Assembly: GCF_021018805.1 (NCBI RefSeq)
Contig: NW_026960609.1
Span: 2,170,001 to 2,234,000 of the forward strand
Direction: 5' to 3'
DNA: 64,000 nucleotides
DNA from: Prinia subflava
Lineage: Eukaryota > Chordata > Aves > Passeriformes > Cisticolidae
Part shown: positions 13,370 through 23,784 of the stretch, in pieces
Layout of the letters: the number at the start of each line of letters is the position of its first letter
Numbering within the stretch: position 1 is the first letter of the stretch
Made by a program: the position numbers and the translations under genes
The notes under the pieces: model-generated
Databases searched by the model: none
Told to the model about the DNA's origin: nothing
The model's input: the letters and a program-made list of their open reading frames with translations, nothing else

Positions 13370-13516
13370 GGAGTGCTGTCCAATATCTCATCCATCACTG
13401 ACCTGGGAGGCTTTGATCCTGTTTGGCTCTTCCTAGTGGTAGGAGGAGTTATGTTCATTTTGGGGTTTGCAGGATGCATTGGAGCTTTACGAGAAAACAC
13501 TTTTCTTCTCAAATTT
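13370..13516 (+). CDS. TSPAN5: TSPAN5 (tetraspanin-5), coding exon, residues about 45-93
   Basis: TSPAN5 is a four-pass membrane protein of the C8 tetraspanin subgroup (eight cysteines in the large extracellular loop). The family is known to escort ADAM10 out of the endoplasmic reticulum and tune Notch-pathway shedding. This exon follows CTTTCTCAG and ends before GTAAGT. It is 147 bp, phase 0 at both ends, giving 49 codons from [16 protein letters not shown] through transmembrane helix 2 ([16 protein letters not shown]) to RENTFLLKF. An N-glycosylation sequon (NIS) lies in the small loop. With the five downstream exons it yields 224 residues; adding the missing 44 gives the usual 268. The reading is unambiguous. 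The first exons are beyond the left edge. Confidence 0.97.
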
Positions 13517-14561
13517 GTAAGTAGCTTTTGCAACTGTGACATTCCTCATTTATGTAGCATGCCATATTGCCTGTTTGGTTTAACTGTGTTAAGCTTTTAA
13601 AATGAATTTTGGAGAGGAAGGTGCTATCCAGTGTCAGACTACCAGGAAAGCACTTAGCTTTTGACACATTACAGCTCTTCAGTCTCTGGTGTATACTGAC
13701 TTTTTTTGAAGCTCAAAACTACTGGTGGTAAGAATCATTACATGGAAGTACTGCTTTTCATATGGATGTAGCCTAACATTTTGCTCTCCTGTCACAAAAA
13801 TTGAGAAATTTCTTGTGAGAATCTGCATGTTGAACTTGGAGTCCATAACAAGCTGCCTATGAAATATAAGGGATGTAGATGCAGCAGTGAATGTGACCCG
13901 TGTGACTTCTGCTGTGCAAGGGCCTCTCATGGTACAGAGGAGATAAGACTGCTACAATATCCTCAGTCCGTGCCATTCAGCTAATTGGAAAAGGCTTCAT
14001 TGCTTTCAGTGCTGGGGCCTGACAAGGAAAAGGGGAGGAGAATGTGTCCAGGATGCAGAAAGAAAATGGAAGTTTTCTTGAGCTCTGGGCTGGTTTGTTG
14101 CTTAGGGAAGGAGCTGCTGGTAGACAAATGTACCTCAGTATGCAGAACTTCTTTAGCTAAGTAGAGAGGTTCTGTATTTCCACAAACACTTCCTCCTGTG
14201 ACTTTAGAAAATGAGGGTAACAGTATCATGTTAAATTGAAGATTTATACTAAAGAAGATTCTTTCCTCTACCACTCCCATTTCTAGAGGCGGGCACAGCC
14301 TGTGGGCACAGCCTGCGGACACAGTTGTGTCTTCATAACCATTTATTGTCAATATATACATGAAAAATCTTCCAGTGAAATAACTGCCTCCAAGTGACAC
14401 ATTTGGCTCCCACAGCCATGTTGTATAAGGGAAGGAGGCAATTGAGAGTCATAGTTCTCGAGGCATTTATAAAGCAGCATGTAACACTTTTTTTTTCTTC
14501 TTCCTTGCTTCTCTTAGCCTGCATAAAATGAACCCATCTGCTGTACCAGAAGTAGCTTCTC
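13517..14561. other. TSPAN5 intron, nothing recognised
   Basis: Intronic sequence between the exon ending at 13516 and the solo LTR. Frames of up to 139 codons occur on the - strand, but none has recognisable domains or splice context. Confidence 0.5.
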
Positions 14562-15986
14562 TGTCACGGGTTGGCACTGGCGCGATGCCAGTGCACCCAC
14601 GAGTATATGTTTTTCCCAACAACTGCTGTGAGATGTGATCAGGAACAGAGCAGAGCAGGCCCAAAACTTGGAAATAGAAAGAAAACTTTATTAAACTATA
14701 TAAGAACAGAAATGAAAAAAAATTAAACACACAGGAAAACAGAAATGAAAACCTCCCAGAACATTTCTTCTCCTCCCCCAATTTCCACCCTTCCACGCTT
14801 AGACAAAACCCTGGGTTCCCAATCAAGTCATCATCACTCAAAAAGAACTAATCTTCAGTCCATCCAGGGAGAGAGGAGTCTCGCACCATAGACCTCCCAC
14901 AGAAAACACAGGTCTACCCTCCCGTGTTTCCATGTCACCCATGGCACCGCCCAGAGAAGTCTGCCATGGTGACACTCTCCTTTCCATGTCCAGTGCTCTC
15001 ACCACCGTCCATGGACCAAAGCTGCATATAGGGCTCGTTTAAGGACGCTTGGCCAAGTACCAAAAACCAACCATTTTCTCATTTTTGTGACAGCAGACCC
15101 CCCCATCTTTCCCCTGGGGTCGAGGGTTTCAGGAACAGAGATCTTCATCCTTGAAGGCAGAGGGCACCACCACACTCTCTTCCTCTCTTCTCTGTTCGCT
15201 CCACTCCTGCACTGGCAGTCCCTGCAACAAGGTCCTTGGCTCAAGCCAACTGCATCCACCCAATACAGTCCCTGTGTTCAAGAAGATTCAAGTTCAGTCT
15301 ATGGCTAATATTATGCAAGAAAAGTCCAGCCTAAAAAGCCACTCCTCTTCATCTCTGCCCACCTAGGATTCCTTTCATGTTCCTCTGACATCTCAGTCCC
15401 AGGCTGTCTCTCTCTTGTCTCTCAAACCACCAGCCAAGAGAATCAATGTCTGGAAAAAGTTTTCTTCTGCCTAAGAAAGGGTTAAAAGTCTCTTTCCCAG
15501 CCCAGTTGAGCTCCCACAGCAGTCTTGGAAACTCCTGCGGCTGCTCGGAACTCCTGCGGCCGGATGTCCTCCCCCCTTTCTCCGTGCTGCCAGGCACCTG
15601 GGATCGGATTTCAAAGCAGCGTCTCTCTCTCTCTGGGGTGGGGGGGACGGGGGACGAGGGGAGACACGGGGATGGAAGGCACCCCCACAGTTCTCCACCC
15701 TTCCATCCTGCATGGGGGCTGGCCCAGATCCAGTCCCTTTCACCCCCTTCTCTCTTCCCCCCCTCCCCCACCCAGCCCTGTGAGCTGGGCAGGGGAGGAT
15801 GTGTGCTCCTCTGCAACTGGAAACAAAGAGAACATCCCTCTGGGAGTCGTTGCTTTTAACCCCCTGTGTTCTCAGAGGCGTATCCAACCTCTCAGTGGTC
15901 ACTCCAGGTGCCAGTATTCAAACCTGACCATTGACTGGTTTGACCACAACTTCCTGGAAAACTCACGTCCCCCTCAAACCAGGACA
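14562..15986 (-). mobile_element. Solo LTR, about 1.4 kb, ERVL-like, - orientation
   Basis: On the - strand the element starts TGTCCTGGTTTGAGGGGG (15986) and ends CAACCCGTGACA (14562), a TG...CA pair. The flanks are TTCTC on the left and TTCCC on the right, a 5-bp near-duplication with one mismatch, the length expected for ERVL. AATAAA on the - strand lies at 14687-14692, about 125 bp from the 3' end. The middle is GC- and CT-rich (CTCTCT tract near 15630, poly-G near 15645). Several overlapping frames in 15349-16004 are compositional artefacts. No internal retroviral sequence remains, so it is a recombination-derived solo LTR. Confidence 0.75.
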
Positions 15987-16290
15987 TTCCCATACAGCAG
16001 CTGAAGGAGAAATTAAAAATGTATCTGAACACACACACACAGAGCATATTAAAATGAAACTCAAAGGAACAGCTGCGAAGGGGATGGACTTCCAGTATAC
16101 CAGGACCCCTGTGTGGTTTAAAACAGTGTAGACTCAGTGGAAATGCTTAGAAAAAGTGGCAGATCATTAGTAATGCCTTTGGCATCCATTGCATTTGCGT
16201 TAATCATAGCAGCCTAATTTAGTTTTAATGTGGATATGAGTCATTTCATAGACATTCAGCTCCAACTTAGTCATTAATTAATTTCTGCTG
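15987..16290. other. Intron spacer between two LTR elements
   Basis: About 300 bp of unique-looking intron with a short CA run near 16030; nothing else was recognised. Confidence 0.5.
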
Positions 16291-16941
16291 TGTCATAGGG
16301 TGACTTTATGATGCTTGTATCCCCAATTGTCTGTTCTGTCTGTGCTGTATATTGAGTTCTGTGCCTTTAAGACTGGCTCTGAGAGCAAAGCAAGGAATGA
16401 AGAAGCGCCAAGTTTGTTTTGAAAACAGCTCTCCTCCTGCACATTCCTCTCCGGACTGTGTTTGTCTGAAGCACAGACCGGCGCATGTGACAGAGATCTT
16501 TTTTTGCTTTTTAGTTAGTTTTAGCTAGCTAGGGCAAAGAAGTTCCCTGGACTGTTTTTTGTTTTCCTTTTCTTGGGACTCTTTGAATCTGCTCCAGACT
16601 GAAAACCCCAGAGAAGCACCGAGGGCTCGCACCTGCAGCCCACCGGGCCTGGACCTCTGGAGGGACTGGGACTGATAAAGAACTGAGTGAGCTGAGCCAC
16701 CCACGGCAAGGATTTTTCTCAGGTTTACCATCTCTGTTTGGAGCAGCGAGAGGTTTTATGGTTTCATATTATTCATTCTTTATGCTTGTGGGCATTTTGT
16801 TGTTAAATAAATAGGGTTTTTTCCACTTTTCTCCAAGGAAGTTCTTTTCCCGGACTGGCTGAGGGGAGGGGCCTTTTAGGTTTGCTTTCCAGAGGGACCC
16901 TATTCAGAGGTTTCCTCCCAAATTTGTCCTAAACCAGGACA
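16291..16941 (+). repeat. ERVL 5' LTR
   Basis: 651 bp, TGTCATAGGG ... CCAGGACA. The AATAAA is at 16806-16811, with a GT-rich and T-rich region after it. The termini form an imperfect inverted repeat (TGTCCT / AGGACA in the 3' copy). Differences from the 3' LTR that I can see: base 5 (A/C), GGCTCT/GGTTCT, AAAGCAAGG/AAATCAAGG, CTCCAGAC/CTCCGGAC, CACCGGG/CACTGGG, CCACGGC/CCATGGC and TTTTAGG/TTTTGGG. Small frames on the - strand recur in both LTRs and are not genes. Confidence 0.93.
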
Positions 16942-16955
16942 ATACGTTTTGTTAT

Positions 16956-16973
16956 TGGTGCCCAACTGAAGGA
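16956..16973 (+). promoter_or_regulatory. Probable ERVL primer-binding site
   Basis: TGGTGCCCAACTGAAGGA begins 14 bp after the LTR end. TGG is the invariant start of a tRNA-primed site. I cannot name the tRNA confidently; the first seven bases resemble sites of the leucine-type group used by ERVL relatives. The spacing is slightly long. Confidence 0.45.
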
Positions 16974-16998
16974 CTGGAGAGAGTGGAAAAAACTTGTA

Positions 16999-17610
16999 TT
17001 GATTATTGACTGCATTTTGGTTGTACTTTGTGTGGTTATAAAACAGTCAGTAGCCATGTTGCTGCTTGAATTCATAATGTCTCTAGGAATGGTGTCCTTC
17101 TTGTGTTTCTATTCCCTAGGCATTTTTGAGGTTTTAATACCTCTCTGGTCCCTAGGTTTGTTTTCTTATCTGGAAATAGCTCCAATGTTGTCTCTAACCC
17201 ATAGCTTTTACACTAGAGGTGCATGAATTAAGATTGCTATTTTGTTAGGCTTGGTAATCATTATTTATAAGAAGATAATAAAGGTACTTGAGTTTGTGCC
17301 AGGCATGATTGGTTTGTGGTTTCTTCGTCCGACCCTGTGTCCTAGTTCCAGTAGAATGTTTTGGGGATTTATTAGTAATTGTACCCAGTTGGTTAGAGGA
17401 GGAGTAGGGGATGAAGCTATTCAGCCTTTCCTTTCCTTCTTCTCTTTTGAATCTATTACATCACTTTTTGAGAATGTTCAGTGTCCCCTGTATGTTAAAG
17501 ATACCACCTTCCTGGTATTTCATCTGGTAAACTTTCTCTATATGGTTTGTAGCTTGTCTAGAGTGAAGTCTGAGATTTCCAGAGGGGCTGATAAGACCCC
17601 TAACCCATAA
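16999..17610 (+). pseudogene. Hydrophobic pre-gag open region of ERVL (one stop)
   Basis: Between the primer site and gag one reading frame runs 612 bp with a single TGA at 17224-17226 and a final TAA at 17608. The two halves are 75 and 122 residues counted from their ATGs. Both are rich in Leu, Ile, Val and Phe, with several segments long enough to span a membrane (for instance LGMVSFLCFYSLGIFEVLI). It ends 24 bp before, and in the same frame as, the likely gag ATG at 17635. I do not recognise it. It could be a leader protein or simply unselected leader sequence. Confidence 0.4.
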
Positions 17611-17749
17611 ATAGACCCAGAAATAGACCCAGGCATGGAAAATCCTGAGTGGTGTGAAGAATGGGAGAGAATGGAATTTTCTGATCCCCCCGCTTGGGAA
17701 TTTTCACGTGAACAAATTCAGAACCCAGATGAGGAAATATCTGGAGGAG

Positions 17750-18323
17750 TGTCGTGGTGCCTTTAAGAGAACTCAGTCTCTCTGCCTGCCTCGGCTAGCT
17801 CAGACACCGCAGCAGGCTAAAGGGTACAGCTAAGCAAGTCATGCAAGCCGGCTGATCCCTGTGAGTTCTTGTCCTGAGAGGCTGTGTGAGGCGGTGGAGA
17901 ATGCTGACAACCACGGAGAAGAAGAAGGGAGGAGCCAGTCCGGTAAAAATGACAGATTTATTTGGGGGTCCCACAGGACCTCCTTACCACCTGTCGGATG
18001 CTCAGACTGCCCCCGAGGCTCTTCTGACCTGCCGTTTTATACAGCAGTGAAATGGGGTGTGGTAAGGAGGTTACAACCAATGGGTTTCAACTAAAGAGGT
18101 GGTACGAACATGGGGTGACATAACCGAAACCAATCAGGGACAACAGGGAGGGGTTTACACAGACCATGAGAAAAGATTGACAAATAACTGAAGGGCTACA
18201 TGACTTTGGGGAATTGCAGGATAATACCAACAGGGGAAAATGGGATACAAGGAACATACCATTGTACAATCAACCTGCACAAACCCAATAAACTTATTAT
18301 GAACTTAATTCCACACCACCACA
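17750..18323 (-). mobile_element. Solo LTR, class II (ERVK-type), nested in ERVL gag
   Basis: 574 bp, TG at 17750 and CA at 18323. It is flanked by perfect 6-bp duplications GAGGAG at 17744-17749 and 18324-18329, the length typical of ERVK integrases. On the - strand TATAAAA lies at 18041-18035 and AATAAA at 17962-17957, so transcription points left. It must be younger than the ERVL host copy. It is a different family from the 39723-47855 provirus. Confidence 0.88.
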
Positions 18324-18633
18324 GAGGAGTACTGCCATGATGACTCTAAGGAGAAAAAGCTCATTGCAATAAGCTGGGCCCTGGCATATGCTTATTGCAC
18401 GCTGCTAGATACTGTAGGGCAGCAGATAGAGGAAGGGGGGCAGGGAAATAAATCAGCAGTTACCCCAGCCCCTCAGACTGCAGCCAACACCCCAACTACT
18501 CAGGCAGCAGCTAAACCAGACAGTGAGCCTAAGACACTGGCAGTCGCTGCAGAAGAGAAAGAAGCACACACGCAAAACTGATCGACCAGTGGACAGTGAT
18601 CCAGGTGAAGGACCCTCAACGCTTCCCGACACA

Positions 18634-18897
18634 CAATCAAAAGCTGAACCAACTGGCACCCAATCAGAAGCCGAAGCAACTGACACACAGTCAGAAGCCG
18701 AAGCAACTGATACAAAATCAGAAGCTGAACCAACTGACACAAAACCAGAAGTCCAACCATCTGGCACAAGATCAGGAGTCCAACGAATTCACACAAGATC
18801 AGAAAGCCAATCAACTAGTACAAGATCAGGAGCCCAACCAACTAGCACAAGATCAAAGGCTCCACAGACTGACACAAGATCAGGAGCCACTATTGAG
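18634..18897 (+). repeat. 27-bp tandem repeat inside ERVL gag
   Basis: Nine full degenerate units of 27 bp (18634-18876) plus a 21-bp partial unit, each of the type CAATCAGAAGCCGAAGCAAC + TGACACA. In the gag frame they encode nine-residue units such as TDTQSEAEA, TDTKSEAEP and TSTRSGAQP. Because 27 is a multiple of three the repeat keeps the frame, and it also keeps two other frames open on both strands. Units drift from Gln/Glu-rich at the left to Arg/Gly-rich at the right, suggesting expansion followed by divergence. Confidence 0.9.
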
Positions 18898-19839
18898 TCC
18901 TTTTCCCTGAAGGACCTTCGTGGCCTAAGAAAGGATTACACTTGACGACCTGATGAGTCTATAATTAGTTGGTTAGTCTGTCTTTGGGATGCTGCAGGTG
19001 AGGCTACAATGCTGGATGGCACTGAAATGAGGCATTTGGGATCCCTGTCACATGATCCGATTATTAACCAAGAAATTACGAGGGAGGCTCACCCTTGCAG
19101 TCTCTGGGAACGGGTCCTGAGAAGTGTAGCACAACGATATCTGTGTGCAGATGACCTCTACATGCAGCAAAACCAGTGGAAGACCATAGAACAAGGGATT
19201 CAACGCTTCAGAGAAATGGCAGTAGCAGAGATTGCCTTCTCAGATGACCTAAACATTAGGAACACAGACTTGGTACCATGTACACCCGTGATGTGGCGAA
19301 AACTTGTACGACTTGGGCCACAAGAATACTCTTCTGCTTTAGCAATAATAAAGCGGGATGACACGGGGGAGACCATGCTGGATATGGCAAAGAAGCTCCA
19401 AGTGTATGCAGATGCTGTGCATGGTGCAACACACGCAAGAATCGCAGCTGTGGAAACAAGTCTGCAGAAATTAGAAGACAAGATAAAAGAGAGCCACAAG
19501 AAGCTAAGAGAAGAGATGAAAGAGGACTTTCTCCAAATCTCAGCAGTACAGATCAGAGGTTCTGGCACCAAACACAGACGTTCCCCAGACAGGGAGAGAA
19601 GGGGCACTTTACGAGCTGAGCTGTGGTTGTTCCTGTGTGATTGTAAAGAAAACATGAGGAGATGGGATAGAAAACCTACTGCTGCTCTGGCGTGACAGGT
19701 GTCTGAATTAGAGGACAGCAAGACTCGAAGAGGAAGTTCCACCAAAAAGGAAGCAGTTCCAGTTACCCAAGAAAAGAAAGATAACCTGGCTTAGAGGGCC
19801 CTGCCTCTAGCCAGGTAGAGGCTAGGGTAAACCGTCTTT

Positions 19840-20030
19840 ATTGGACTGTGTGGATTCATTGGCCTGGCACATCTGAACGACAAGAGTATGAGGCCTTGGT
19901 TGACACTGGTGCGCAGTGCATGTTAATCCCATCAAAATATGTAGGGGAAGAATCTCTCTATCGCTGGCGTGACAGGGGGATCACAGGATTTTACTTTGGT
20001 GGAAGCTGATGTGAGCTTGACTAGAAATGA
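19840..20030 (+). pseudogene. pro: ERVL aspartic protease remnant
   Basis: The codons for VDTGAQCMLIPSKYVG lie at about 19899-19946. DTGA (19902-19913) is the retroviral aspartic protease active-site motif. Flanking sequence does not form a long open frame and a frame break follows, before the pol segment that opens at 20031. Confidence 0.6.
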
Positions 20031-22941
20031 GTGGAAGAAACACCCTGTTGTGACTGGCCCAGAGGCCCCATGTATTTTGAACGTAGACTTTCTCAGGAAT
20101 GGCTAATACAAAACCCAAAGGGACTCAAGTTGGCATTTGGAATAGCGGCTGTAGAGATAAAGGGTGTTAAGGAATTGAACACCTTGCCGGGACTATCAGA
20201 CGACCCATCTGCAGTTGGACTTCTGAAGGCAGAAGAGCAACAGGTGCCAATTGCCACTTCGACAGTGCATCGCAAACAGTACAGAACAACTCGAGATGCT
20301 GTGATTCCCATTCACAAGATGATCTGAGAGCTGGAGAGCCAAGAGGTGGTCAGCAAAACCCACTCACCCTTCAACAGCCCCATTTGGCCTGTGCGCAAGT
20401 CTGATGGAGAATGGACACTGACTGTGGACTATTTAAGCTTGAATGGAGTGACTCCACTGCTGAGCGCTGCTGTGCCGGACATGTTAGAGCTACAGTACAA
20501 GCTGGAGTCCAAGGCAGCAAAGTGGTACGCAACTAGTGACATTGCCAATGCATTTTTCTCCATTCCCCTGGCATCAGAATGCAGGCCCCAGTTTGCTCTC
20601 ACATGGAGGGGAGTGCAGTATACCTGGAACCGACTGCCCCAGGGGTGGAAGCATAGTCCTATCATTTGCCATGGACTGATCCAGACTGCACTAGAAAAGG
20701 GTGGGGCTCCAGAACATCTGCAGTACATCGATGACATCATTGTATGGGGGAACACTGCAACTGAAGTGTTTGAAAAAAGGAGCGAAGATCATCCAGATTC
20801 TCCTGGAAGTCGGGTTCGTTATCACGAAGAGCAAAGTCAAGGGACCTGCTCGTGAGATCAGGTTCCTGGGAGTAAAGTGGGAAGATGGACGGTGTCAGAT
20901 TCCCACTGATGTCTTCAACAATATCACAGCAATGTTTCCACCAACCAACAAGAAGGAAACACAAACTTTCCTAGGTGCCATAGGCTTTTAGAGAATGTAC
21001 ATTCCTGAGTATAGCTGGATTGTGAGCCCTCTCTACCTGGTTACCTGGAAGAAGAATGATTTCCACTGGGGCCCTGAACAGCAGCAAGCCTTTGTCCAGA
21101 TCAAGCAGGAAATTGCTCATGCAGTGGCCCTTGGCCCAGTCAGGACAAGACCAGAGGTGAAGAACATGCTCTACTCTGCAGCCGGGAACCACGGCCTGTC
21201 CTGGAGCCTTTGGCAGAAGGTGCCTGGGGAGACTCGAGGCCGACCACTGGGATTCTGGAGTCGAAGTTACAGAGGGTCCGAAGCCAACTACACTCCAACA
21301 AAGAAGGAAATCTTGGCTGCCTATGAAGGAGTTCAAGCTGCCTCAGAGGTGATTGGCACAGAAGCACAACTCCTCCTGGCACCCCGACTACCAGTGCTGG
21401 GGTGGATGTTCAAAGGAAAAGTTCCCTCTACCCACCATGCCACCAATGCCACATGGAGCAAATGGATTGCTCTCATCACACAGTGTGCCCGTATTGGAAA
21501 ACTGAATCGCCCTGTGATTTTGGAGATAATTACAAACTGGCCTGAAGTTGGAAACTTTAGTCCCACTGATGAAGAGGAACAAGAGCAAGTGACACGTGCT
21601 GGAGAAGCTCCACCATACAACCAATTGCCAGAAGAAGAAACACGCTACGCTCTTTTCACTGATGGTTCCTGTCATATTGTAGGGATGAAACGAAAGTGGA
21701 AAGCAGCCGTATGGAGCCCCACACGACAGGTTGCACAAGCCACTGAAGGAGAAGGTGGATCAAGCCAATTCACTGAACTCAAAGCCATCCAATAGGCCCT
21801 GGACATTGCTGAAAAAGAGAAGTGGCCAAAGCTCTTCCTCTACACTGATTTGTGGATGGTAGCCAATGCTCTGTGGGGTTGGCTGGAAAGGTGGAAAAAG
21901 GCCACCTGACAGTGTAGGGGAAAACCAGTCTGGGCTGCTGATGAGTGGAAAAATATCGCTACTAGAGTAGACAAACTACCTGTGAAGGTCCACCATGTAG
22001 ATGCCCATGTCCCCAAGGGTAGAGCTAATGAGGAGCATTGAAACAACAAGCAAGTAGATCAAGCTGCCAAGATAGAGGTGTCAAAGATAGACCTAGATTT
22101 GCAACATAAGGGAGAGTTGTTCCTAGCTCAACAGGTCCATGATGCCTCAGGTCATCAGGGCAGAGATGCCACCTATAAGTGGGCACGAGACCGAGGGGTG
22201 GATCTAACCATGGACAGCATTTCTCAGGTTATCCATGACTGTGAGATGTGTGCTGCGATCAAGCAGGCCAAGCGGGTGAAGCGCCTATGGTATGGCAGGC
22301 GGTGGTCCAAGTACAAGTATGGGGAGGCTTGGCAGTTTGATTATATTACACTACCCCAGACATGCCAAGGTAAGCACTATGTGCTCGCAATGGTAGAAGC
22401 CACCACGGGATGGTTGGAAACCTACCCTGTGCCTCACACTATGGCCCGTAACACCATTCTAGGCCTAGAAAAGCACATTCTATGGAGACATGGCACCCCT
22501 GAGAGAATCAAGTCAGACAATGGGACTCATTTCAAGAATAGCCTTATAAACACCTGGGCTAGGGAACATGGCATTGAGTGGGTGTTCCACATCCCCCAAC
22601 ATGCACCAGCTGCAGGTAAAGTGGAGAGGTACAATGGAATGTTAAAAACCACCTTGAATGCATTGGGTGGGGGGTCTTTCAAGAACTGGGAGCAGCATTT
22701 AGCAAAGGCCACCTGGTTAGTGAACACCCAAAGTTCCACCAGCAGAGCAGACCCTGCCCAGTCTGAGCTCCTATCTACAGTAGACGGAGATAAAGTCCCA
22801 GTGGTACATTTGAGAGGTTTGTTAGGGAAGACACTTTGGATCAGATCTGCCTTGAGTACAGACAAACCCATCCATAGGATTGTCTTTGCTCAGGGAGCAG
22901 GTTTCACATGGTGGATAATGCAGAAAGATGGAACAACATGA
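20031..22941 (+). pseudogene. pol: ERVL pol (RT, RNase H, integrase), disrupted
   Basis: Reverse transcriptase: entry motif WPVRKSDGEWTLTVDYLSLN, TSDIANAFFSIPL (catalytic Asp), LPQGWKHSP and YIDD (about 20727-20738). RNase H: YALFTDGSCHIVG and LFLYTDLWMVANAL. Integrase: H-X4-H and C-X2-C zinc site (22130-22250), WQFDYITLP, IKSDNGTHF and KVERYNGML, the three DDE acids. Breaks seen: TGA at 20325-20327; a frame change within the A-run near 20774-20779; TAG at 20989-20991; TAG at 21793-21795; TGA near 21907; and TGA near 22039. The final segment 22078-22941 is open and ends TGWWIM-like just before the polypurine tract. It cannot make full-length Pol. Confidence 0.9.
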
Positions 22942-23114
22942 TGTTTACCTCAGGGAGATATGATTGTTGGGTGAGAACCATGTGTAAATATCATTGTTTG
23001 CTGAATGTCACTGCCATTGTCTGTATATAGTTGTATACTGTGTATATATATGCATGCATGAGGGGTGTGTGTGTAGAGTTAGAATTTATTTAGTTTTGGT
23101 ATTAAGTTGACGAT

Positions 23115-23133
23115 ATGGGGATTAGGGGTTGAA
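23115..23133 (+). promoter_or_regulatory. ERVL polypurine tract
   Basis: The purine-rich run TGGGGATTAGGGGTTGAA sits directly before the 3' LTR TGTCC, in the position where plus-strand DNA synthesis is primed. It is interrupted by three thymines. Confidence 0.5.
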
Positions 23134-23784
23134 TGTCCTAGGGTGACTTTATGATGCTTGTATCCCCAATTGTCTGTTCTGTCTGTGCTGTATATTGAGT
23201 TCTGTGCCTTTAAGACTGGTTCTGAGAGCAAATCAAGGAATGAAGAAGCGCCAAGTTTGTTTTGAAAACAGCTCTCCTCCTGCACATTCCTCTCCGGACT
23301 GTGTTTGTCTGAAGCACAGACCGGCGCATGTGACAGAGATCTTTTTTTGCTTTTTAGTTAGTTTTAGCTAGCTAGGGCAAAGAAGTTCCCTGGACTGTTT
23401 TTTGTTTTCCTTTTCTTGGGACTCTTTGAATCTGCTCCGGACTGAAAACCCCAGAGAAGCACCGAGGGCTCGCACCTGCAGCCCACTGGGCCTGGACCTC
23501 TGGAGGGACTGGGACTGATAAAGAACTGAGTGAGCTGAGCCACCCATGGCAAGGATTTTTCTCAGGTTTACCATCTCTGTTTGGAGCAGCGAGAGGTTTT
23601 ATGGTTTCATATTATTCATTCTTTATGCTTGTGGGCATTTTGTTGTTAAATAAATAGGGTTTTTTCCACTTTTCTCCAAGGAAGTTCTTTTCCCGGACTG
23701 GCTGAGGGGAGGGGCCTTTTGGGTTTGCTTTCCAGAGGGACCCTATTCAGAGGTTTCCTCCCAAATTTGTCCTAAACCAGGACA
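23134..23784 (+). repeat. ERVL 3' LTR
   Basis: 651 bp, TGTCCTAGGG ... CCAGGACA, AATAAA at 23649-23654. It is the same length as the 5' LTR with seven substitutions and no indels. The right flank is ATATCAAAAGG, which does not repeat the bases left of the 5' LTR. Confidence 0.93.

Larger units (their letters stand above)
17635..19695 (+). pseudogene. gag: ERVL gag, disrupted
   Basis: Gag supplies the structural polyprotein of ERVL particles. The likely start is ATGGAAAATCCTGAG at 17635, giving MENPEWCEEWERMEF. The frame is cut at 17750 by a solo LTR. It resumes after 18329 in other frames, then runs in one frame from 18523 through a 27-bp repeat domain and SFSLKDLRGLRKDYT. It meets a TGA at 18943-18945 and continues in frame as ...WDAAGEAT, then the capsid-like part 19009-19695 (HLGSLSHDPIINQEI, VMWRKLVRLGPQEYS). 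A charged coiled-coil-like tail (LQKLEDKIKESHKKLREEM) is present. Frameshifts lie between 17750 and 18523. No zinc knuckle was seen. Confidence 0.75.
16291..23784 (+). mobile_element. ERVL provirus (class III), defective, with nested solo LTR
   Basis: The layout is two direct 651-bp LTRs, a leader, gag, protease, reverse transcriptase, RNase H and integrase on the + strand, with no env, as is normal for ERVL. Pol matches the family by its YIDD polymerase motif, WPVRKSDG entry motif and HHCC/DDE integrase. The LTRs differ at 7 of 651 positions by my count, yet gag and pol carry several stops and at least one pol frameshift. A 574-bp solo LTR of another family interrupts gag. The 5-bp flanks (TGCTG left, ATATC right) do not match. 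It lies inside the TSPAN5 intron in sense orientation. Confidence 0.93.

Noticed and set aside
15349..16004. Several overlapping frames of 137-159 codons on both strands
   Set aside because: They lie in the GC- and CT-biased part of the 1.4-kb solo LTR; low-stop composition explains them.
16521..16731. Two small - strand frames repeated at 23364-23574
   Set aside because: They are identical because they lie in the two ERVL LTRs; there is no sign of coding.
18453..18814. 104-codon repetitive frames on the - strand
   Set aside because: Antisense shadows of the 27-bp gag repeat, which keeps several frames open.
18634..18897. Possible CRISPR array
   Set aside because: Units are contiguous without spacers, in frame with gag, in vertebrate DNA; it is a coding minisatellite.
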